Source of the DNA: Lachnospiraceae bacterium NE2001
GTDB taxonomy: Bacteria > Bacillota > Clostridia > Lachnospirales > Lachnospiraceae
Assembly (NCBI GenBank): GCA_900110635.1
Contig: FOEK01000001.1
Span: forward strand, 207,694-271,693
Direction of reading: 5' to 3'
DNA: 64,000 nt
Shown: positions 58,246 to 64,000 of the stretch, piece by piece
Layout of the letters: every line of letters begins with the position of its first letter
How positions within the stretch are numbered: position 1 is the first letter of the stretch
Made by a program: the position numbers and the translations under genes
The notes under the pieces: model-generated
The model's input: only the letters and a program-made list of their open reading frames with translations
What the model was told of the DNA's origin: nothing
Databases searched by the model: none

Positions 58246-61200
58246 ATGAAACATAGTATTAAAAAGCTAGATAGATTTAGATATAAGAATAAAGTGATGG
58301 TAAATAAGCATATAAAACGAAAGATGATAATGGATTTTTCAAAAAGGGTTATTGCTGGACTAATGTCTCTTGCTATATGTTTTCCTGCTATTCCAGCTGG
58401 GGATACGTATGCAGAAGGACAGGATTTTTCCTGCTGTGAGCTGCTTATTGAGGCTCCTGGTCCAGAGTTTTTTACAGAGGATACTGAGATTGTATCCTGT
58501 TACAACGGTATATATCTAACCCGTTATAGTGATGCTTATGCGACGGAGGAAGCGTATGCGTACTATTCACAAATATCAGGGCTTGTTGAGGTAAATGGAA
58601 GTTTTCGGGCCAATGGTGACGAGGAGACAGGTTCTCAAATAGAATACATCATAGGAGAAGAGGCGAGCTCTACTGACGCCAATATGGCTGATTGTGAGGA
58701 TTCAGTTGTTATTCCAGAAACCGAAAATGGAGATTTTGCTGGAGTATTTCCGGAAGAAGAAAATGACGAGTCAGCAGGAGTATTTCAAATAAATGAAAAT
58801 GAGATAGATGCATTTTCATATATAGATGATATTCCGGTATCTGATTGTAGTGGCTGCATAGCGCTAATAGATACTGGAGCGGGCGGCAGTTCGGTTGTTC
58901 GGGCAATATCTGTTTTAGGTGGCAGTGTGGCAGATGATAATGGCCATGGCACCACTCTGGCAAATGCTATATCAGAGGCTAATCCATCGGCAAGGATATT
59001 ATCTATAAAAGCTCTCGACAGCAGATCCATAGGAACAGTATCAGATGTTTATGCAGCTATAGAATATGCCATAAGTTCCAATGCAGCAGTTATAAATCTT
59101 TCCATGTGTTCTACTGCAGTAGCTGATTCTGAACTACTTAGAACTGCAGTAAATGATGCGATCAGCAGAGGGATAATAGTAGTTGCATCTGCAGGAAATA
59201 ATAATAGAGATGCAGGCTGTTATACACCTGCAAATATAGGCACTGTATATACAATAGGTTCTGCTGATTCGGAAGGAAATAAAACCTCCACATCTAATTA
59301 TGGAGCAGTGGTAGATTATTATGTTGTAGCTGAGTCGACGTCTGTTGCTGCTGCTAGATTCTCTGCTTACATTCTAGATGGAATAGATTCTCTGTCGACT
59401 AGGACTGATGTATTTACCAGAGAGTATGTAGAGACTGAGCAAGATAAAAAAACAGAACTTGATAAAGAAAATGAAGATAAACCAGAATATGAGGAAATAT
59501 TCGATGCTGAAATAAAAACAGATATAGATTCTAATTCAGAGGAGTGTGAAACACGTCCTATTAATAGCTACGTAGACGACTCGGAGGGTGGCTCGGATAG
59601 AAAATCATCTAGCCAAGTAATTTCCCCAGATTTACAAATTGTATCAAAAAGTGTCTCCGAAGAAGGGTCATCATCCGAGTCATCATATAATAAATACTCT
59701 GAAGATGAAAAGAATTCATTTTATTCAGTACCATCAATAAAGGATGAGGACGGAAATGCCCTTCCACACACGAGCATTATGGGGCTTTCTACTCCTTCGA
59801 CCAGCGAATTTGCCAGTGAGATTCTTCTTCGTGGGGCGATTACAGAGGAGAGCAGCTGGGCTGATTGCCTGAACGCTATATATGGTTTAAGCGTAACAAA
59901 TCAGGCTGTGGATTCTCGTCCAGCTGGATATCCGAGATGGATAAATGCTACTGGAATGACCATTAATAATGGAACAGGGTCAGGAGTATCATCAAATTAT
60001 ACAGGGGCCATTGCTGATTTTGGAACCCTTACTGCTTATGATGGGAACTCAATGGACAGCTTTGCACTTTATGGAGCTGATGATCCTAGTATAGTTCATA
60101 CAGCCTGTTATGATCACCATATTGGAATAGATAAGCCTGTTCCTCCGCTCGGGGTACAGTCTATAGAATCCATTAATTTTGAGTATGCCGGCTATGATGC
60201 CAATGGCTGGTACTACTATGCGGCTGTTATTAAGGATTGGGAGAATACTGGCCATCAGCGAATCTTTGCATATTTATGTATAAAAGTGAAAGATATAAGT
60301 GTAGACGAAACTTACTATTATGGTTTTGGAGTTAAGAAAACAGATGCAGAGACCGGAGATGTAATAGGTGGGGTAACATTTGATGTATATACATCTGGCT
60401 GGGAGATAAAGATAGGTTCGGTTACAACTAGTGAGAGTGATGGAATAGGTGTTCTTAGATGGACAGATGTTAATTACTATGGCACAGATTTTATGGTTAT
60501 GCTGAAGGAAACTGATGCGCCTGAAGGATATAAAGATAATATAGGAAAAATCTATGGTCCTTATGGTGTTAAAGGTGCATCTGTTTGGCCAAGCCCGTGT
60601 ACAGATGGACAGTTTGAGATAGATGCAGTTGGAATAGAGGCTGATGTAACTAACGATCACGATCTCTACTTTTACGGAATAGGAGTAGATAAGAAGGATG
60701 AAAAGAGCGATAAGCCGCTTTCGGGTATTAAGTTCGATGTTTATGCATCAAATAATCTGAATTCAGAACGCCTGGGTTCTACTATAACAACAGATGTAAA
60801 TGGAACGGGTTACACCAGCTGGACTAGAAAGGACAACTCGGCACAGGAGGTATATATATACGAATCATATGCCCCATATCCATATAGTGAAAATATAGGA
60901 AAATGGTATGGCCCATTTGATGCAGATGGTCCTTCTTCGACTGAAAAGACCAATTACAGGATTTATTCTATAAAGAATACTCCTGATTATAAAGGGTATG
61001 TTGGGGTAATTAAGAAAGATACTATTTCAAATAAAAATATAAAAGGTGTTGTATTTGATATCTATACGGAGCAGAAGCTTAGCTCCACCAAGCTTGCAAG
61101 TATTACAACTGGAGAAAATGGGAAGGGCACAGCCAGCTGGTCTTCCGTAAATAAATATACAACGGTTTATGCCTATGAGAAATCAGCACCATTTCCATAT

Positions 61201-63555
61201 GATGAAAATGTAGGTAAATGGTATGCGCTTGCGGTTTCTGAAACAGAAAATGGTATCACATATAAAGAGGCAGGAAACAGCACAAGCTACAGTCTGGAGC
61301 TTATCAAAGGATCTTCGGATGCTGCAATAACAAAGGATAATCCTAATTATGATCTGGATGGCACTATCTATGAGATATATAGATCTAGAGATAATTCTCT
61401 ATGTGGAAGTATAGAGATTGACTCTGATGGGCATACTAAGAAGAGTCTAGATATTACCAGGTGGATGGATCCTAAGGATGATGGCGGTTATAAGGACACA
61501 AGCTTTTATTATAAGGAAACGGCTGTCGGAAAAAATTATAGCAGCGTTAACCTGGAAAAGACGGGAACATTTACAGTTCTAGCTACAGAACGAATCAAGT
61601 CTGTAAATGTTACAGATATTCCAAGTATTGATACGGTTCCAATAACCATAATAAAAAAGGATGCAACAGAAGCTGAGACGGATCTGTCAGGAGTAGAGTT
61701 CACTATAAATTATTATATGCTTGATGCCGCAGATGATACTGAGTTCACGCTGGAAGAGCTTTTGGAAAATGAACCAACCAGGAGCTGGGTTATCGAAACA
61801 GATAGCGACAACACTGCAGTCCTTGATAATGAGCATAAGGTATCTGGTGATGATTACTATACAGATTCTGAAACTGGTGCCATTGGTATTCCTCTAGGAT
61901 GGCTTACTATTCAGGAGACCAAAGAACCATCTGGATATCTTATAAATGATGAAATGTCTCTTGTTAAGATTGATAGCAAGGCGGCAGCTGAGAATAAGCT
62001 ACATATAATCAGTTCCAACATAATGGATGAAGATGGTACAGGAACAGTAATCGAGATTCCAATAAGGGCAGATGTTGCGCTAGATAAGCTTGATTATGAG
62101 TCTGGTGAATCAATGTCAGACGTTGAGTTTGAAATAACAAATGTTACAACTGGAGAAAGTCACATAATAAAAACTGATGAGAATGGAAACTATGACTCAT
62201 CTAAAGTTATTCATTCATCAGAAGGAGGACTCTGGTTCTCTAAATATTTAGATGGCAGCGAGGGCACAGTAAATGATGATCTGGGCGCACTTCCGATTGG
62301 TGATTATGAGATAAGAGAGTTAAGCACAGATTCTAACCAAGGCTATCAGCTGGAGGGCGTAAAGAAGTTTAGTGTAACAGAGGATGATAATGGTCGTATC
62401 TTCAAGATATATGACGCAGATGCATCAGAGTCGGAAGAAAAGATTCATAATGTCAAAGTACCGAAGCTAAAGACAACTGCAAATGTAGTCGAAACAGATT
62501 CACATACTATTGCATTAAATACACCAGAGACAATAGAGGACAAGGTTGAGTATTGGTACCTGGAAAGTGGTGAGAGTTATACCCTATTGGGCCGTCTCAT
62601 GGTAAAGGAGGCGGATGGAACATTTCATCCATATAAAAAGCTGGAGAAGCAGGGAGATGGAACCTACAAAGAAACAGATAAGGAACTGACCAGTGTTCTT
62701 TCTTTTAAAACTGGGACAGAGTATTCAAGAAGCCGTTTTGAACAGTGTGGTGTTAAAACCATGGTTTTTGAAAATGTTATGGCTCTTGAGAAGGATTCGG
62801 GAAAGACCTATGTGGTGTTTGAATATCTCTACAAGGGTGAATATGACGATACTACAATAAAGGATGCTGGTGAACCATACATTAAGCATGAAGAGGATAT
62901 ATATGAGCAGACCATATTTGTTCCAAAGTTTTCTACGACTGCGTCAGATAAAGCTGATGGCGATAAAGAGGTGGAGGTTGATACGGATGTAACAGTGACA
63001 GACAAGGTTGTTTGCGAGGGGCTTACGCAGGATTCTCAGTATACTTTAAAGGGCTGGCTTGTAAATAAGAAAACTGGTGACAAGGTATATGTAAATGGAA
63101 AGCCAGTTACTTCCGAAAAGACTTTTACTGCAACTGGAGAGAAGACTGAGGTCGTCCTGGAGTTTACATTTAATACTAAAGGTTTGGCAGATACTGAAAT
63201 CGTAGTGTTCGAGGAGTGCTTTAATGCAGATGGAATATTAATGGGATGGCACAAGGATCTGGAGGATTCGGGTCAAACCTTTAAGGTAAAACCTGCAGAT
63301 ACTCCACCTGTTGAAGAATCAAAGAAACAGGAGCCTGAAACCAAGACGGCATCTGTAACACCTATGACTGAGACTACAACAGAGGCAGCTCCTGTTGTGG
63401 AAAAGAATGTTGTGTCAAATGTTACAAGTGTTCCAAGAACGGGAGATGACCTGGCAATTCAAATCTTCGCAGCTATTCTGCTGATATCGGGAATTGCATC
63501 GGTCTATATCCTCTATAAAAAGCGAAAGATCCATAATGATTCCGATAAAGATTAG
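58246..63555 (+). CDS. Wall-anchored subtilisin-like protease/adhesin with SpaA and VaFE repeats
   Basis: The 1769-residue precursor has a long basic N-terminus, a signal helix (VIAGLMSLAICFPAIPA) and possible cleavage after GDTYA. A compact subtilase domain (about 200-380) keeps Asp209 (LIDTG), His234 (NGHGTT), oxyanion Asn318 (SAGNNN) and Ser366 in STSVAAA, where GTSMA is usual. A low-complexity acidic stretch follows (about 390-500). At least five SpaA/Cna-B-type repeats come next (for example KKTDAETGDVIGGVTFDVY), then two VaFE repeats (KFSTTASDKA, VVFEECF) with likely internal ester bonds. A VPRTG sorting motif, membrane helix and KKRK tail end it. No sortase gene lies in the window. Confidence 0.88.
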   Translation: MKHSIKKLDRFRYKNKVMVNKHIKRKMIMDFSKRVIAGLMSLAICFPAIPAGDTYAEGQDFSCCELLIEAPGPEFFTEDTEIVSCYNGIYLTRYSDAYATEEAYAYYSQISGLVEVNGSFRANGDEETGSQIEYIIGEEASSTDANMADCEDSVVIPETENGDFAGVFPEEENDESAGVFQINENEIDAFSYIDDIPVSDCSGCIALIDTGAGGSSVVRAISVLGGSVADDNGHGTTLANAISEANPSARILSIKALDSRSIGTVSDVYAAIEYAISSNAAVINLSMCSTAVADSELLRTAVNDAISRGIIVVASAGNNNRDAGCYTPANIGTVYTIGSADSEGNKTSTSNYGAVVDYYVVAESTSVAAARFSAYILDGIDSLSTRTDVFTREYVETEQDKKTELDKENEDKPEYEEIFDAEIKTDIDSNSEECETRPINSYVDDSEGGSDRKSSSQVISPDLQIVSKSVSEEGSSSESSYNKYSEDEKNSFYSVPSIKDEDGNALPHTSIMGLSTPSTSEFASEILLRGAITEESSWADCLNAIYGLSVTNQAVDSRPAGYPRWINATGMTINNGTGSGVSSNYTGAIADFGTLTAYDGNSMDSFALYGADDPSIVHTACYDHHIGIDKPVPPLGVQSIESINFEYAGYDANGWYYYAAVIKDWENTGHQRIFAYLCIKVKDISVDETYYYGFGVKKTDAETGDVIGGVTFDVYTSGWEIKIGSVTTSESDGIGVLRWTDVNYYGTDFMVMLKETDAPEGYKDNIGKIYGPYGVKGASVWPSPCTDGQFEIDAVGIEADVTNDHDLYFYGIGVDKKDEKSDKPLSGIKFDVYASNNLNSERLGSTITTDVNGTGYTSWTRKDNSAQEVYIYESYAPYPYSENIGKWYGPFDADGPSSTEKTNYRIYSIKNTPDYKGYVGVIKKDTISNKNIKGVVFDIYTEQKLSSTKLASITTGENGKGTASWSSVNKYTTVYAYEKSAPFPYDENVGKWYALAVSETENGITYKEAGNSTSYSLELIKGSSDAAITKDNPNYDLDGTIYEIYRSRDNSLCGSIEIDSDGHTKKSLDITRWMDPKDDGGYKDTSFYYKETAVGKNYSSVNLEKTGTFTVLATERIKSVNVTDIPSIDTVPITIIKKDATEAETDLSGVEFTINYYMLDAADDTEFTLEELLENEPTRSWVIETDSDNTAVLDNEHKVSGDDYYTDSETGAIGIPLGWLTIQETKEPSGYLINDEMSLVKIDSKAAAENKLHIISSNIMDEDGTGTVIEIPIRADVALDKLDYESGESMSDVEFEITNVTTGESHIIKTDENGNYDSSKVIHSSEGGLWFSKYLDGSEGTVNDDLGALPIGDYEIRELSTDSNQGYQLEGVKKFSVTEDDNGRIFKIYDADASESEEKIHNVKVPKLKTTANVVETDSHTIALNTPETIEDKVEYWYLESGESYTLLGRLMVKEADGTFHPYKKLEKQGDGTYKETDKELTSVLSFKTGTEYSRSRFEQCGVKTMVFENVMALEKDSGKTYVVFEYLYKGEYDDTTIKDAGEPYIKHEEDIYEQTIFVPKFSTTASDKADGDKEVEVDTDVTVTDKVVCEGLTQDSQYTLKGWLVNKKTGDKVYVNGKPVTSEKTFTATGEKTEVVLEFTFNTKGLADTEIVVFEECFNADGILMGWHKDLEDSGQTFKVKPADTPPVEESKKQEPETKTASVTPMTETTTEAAPVVEKNVVSNVTSVPRTGDDLAIQIFAAILLISGIASVYILYKKRKIHNDSDKD

Positions 63556-63586
63556 TATAGGTTTATCAATACTAAGCGAGAATACT

Positions 63587-63725
63587 CCGTCTTCTATAAG
63601 GCGGGGATGAATCGCACTAAAGGGCTCTAACAATCTATAATAAATCGTCTATCTTTCATTGAAAAAGATGCCTAAATATGGAATAATTAATTCAGTGGTA
63701 AATATATAGAAGGGGCTTAAATAAA
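63587..63725 (+). mobile_element. Probable left end of IS200/IS605 element
   Basis: CCGTCTT (63587-63593) pairs with AAGGCGG (63598-63604), followed by GGGATGAATCGCACTAAAG. That wording is usual at the ends of IS200/IS605 elements and their associated RNAs. It lies 122 bases before tnpA and 32 bases after the surface-protein stop, where it could also act in termination. Confidence 0.5.
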
Positions 63726-64000
63726 GTGTATTTAGAATCTAATAATCATTCAGTATTCTCGATGCATTATCACTTGGTTCTGGTAGTGAAATATCGCAGA
63801 AAAGTGATAAATGATGATATATCAAAACGTTTAAGAGAGATATTTGAATATATTGCTCCCAATTACAATATATCCATTGAGGAATGGAATCATGATATAG
63901 ATCATGTACATATACTTTTCAAGGCGGAGCCAAATTCAGAGCTGTCTAAATTTCTGAATGCTTATAAATCTGCAAGCAGCAGATTGATAAAAAAGGAGTA
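63726..64000 (+). CDS. tnpA: IS200/IS605 family transposase TnpA, 3' end outside window
   Basis: GTG 63726 follows GAAGGGG. The visible 91 residues read YLESNNHSVFSMHYHLVLVV, KYRRKVINDDISKRLRE, then HDIDHVHILFKAEP and NAYKSASSRLIKKE. HVHIL is the HUH metal-binding motif of Y1 single-strand transposases, about 65 residues in, as expected for proteins of about 130-155 residues. The catalytic Tyr lies beyond the window edge. The frame contains no stop, so the element may be active. Confidence 0.9.
   Translation, partial: MYLESNNHSVFSMHYHLVLVVKYRRKVINDDISKRLREIFEYIAPNYNISIEEWNHDIDHVHILFKAEPNSELSKFLNAYKSASSRLIKKE

Overview
The window looks like chromosome of a low-GC Gram-positive anaerobe of the Lachnospiraceae (Butyrivibrio, Pseudobutyrivibrio or Roseburia-like). 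The basis is protein character and AT-rich codon use, strong AGGAGG ribosome sites, a GH9 cellulase lipoprotein and a GH26 mannanase, a bile-salt-hydrolase-type enzyme, a Gram-positive Tad/Flp pilus cluster, and a sortase-type surface protein. Genus is inferred, not proven.

Layout. (1) 1-6.9 kb is an accessory stretch of small stand-alone genes: the end of a flavodoxin, an ANT(6)-like nucleotidyltransferase, several GNAT acetyltransferases (one reduced to a fragment), a GT1 glycosyltransferase and a DNA-deoxyinosine glycosylase. (2) 6.9-15.4 kb holds a two-gene unit of very large, charged, domain-orphan proteins (803 and 1894 residues) behind a promoter, a perfect hairpin and an 18-codon mini-ORF. 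(3) 15.5-26.1 kb is a mosaic island. It is bounded by 51-52 bp near-identical direct repeats made of the 5' end of a low-molecular-weight phosphatase gene, with a third diverged 5' fragment inside. It carries a C-protein-controlled restriction-modification system (C-box, C protein, PD-(D/E)XK nuclease, a second damaged nuclease-like gene and a convergent HTH-N6-adenine methyltransferase), a beheaded large serine recombinase beside a perfect 39-bp inverted repeat, a ribbon-helix-helix/zinc protein with paired operators plus a coiled-coil membrane protein, a choloylglycine hydrolase, a RhuM-Fic protein and a second deoxyinosine glycosylase. (4) 26-49 kb is mostly conserved chromosome: LMW phosphatase, UPF0340, HflX, an EamA transporter, three tRNA genes (Ser, Asn, Cys) separated by a dense run of tight stem-loops, an SpoU methyltransferase, a DUF4037 protein, EPSP synthase, an acyltransferase, a HydE/BioB-like radical SAM enzyme, two small membrane proteins, an HD hydrolase, a double-PPK2 phosphotransferase, GH26, a eukaryotic-type HisA, GH9, YfhO and a hybrid histidine kinase. 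(5) 49.4-58.2 kb is a contiguous Tad/Flp pilus operon (TadZ-like, TadA, TadB, TadC, Flp pilin, DUF5702 and TadE-like pseudopilins, FHA protein). (6) 58.2-63.6 kb encodes a 1769-residue wall-anchored protein combining a subtilisin-like domain, SpaA/Cna-B repeats, VaFE repeats and a VPRTG sorting signal. The window ends inside an IS200/IS605 TnpA gene.

How parts fit. The cellulase, mannanase, Tad pilus and wall-anchored protein suit a fibre- or mucosa-attached gut or rumen lifestyle. The hydrolase at 22.9 kb would add bile tolerance if it acts on bile salts. The island appears to have targeted the phosphatase gene while leaving a complete copy at its right edge. The best candidates for something undescribed are the giant-protein pair, the Tad locus with its unusual accessory domains (Ig-like insert in TadC, paired His/Cys modules on a TadE-like protein, protease-adhesin next door), and the island's RHH-zinc/membrane gene pair.
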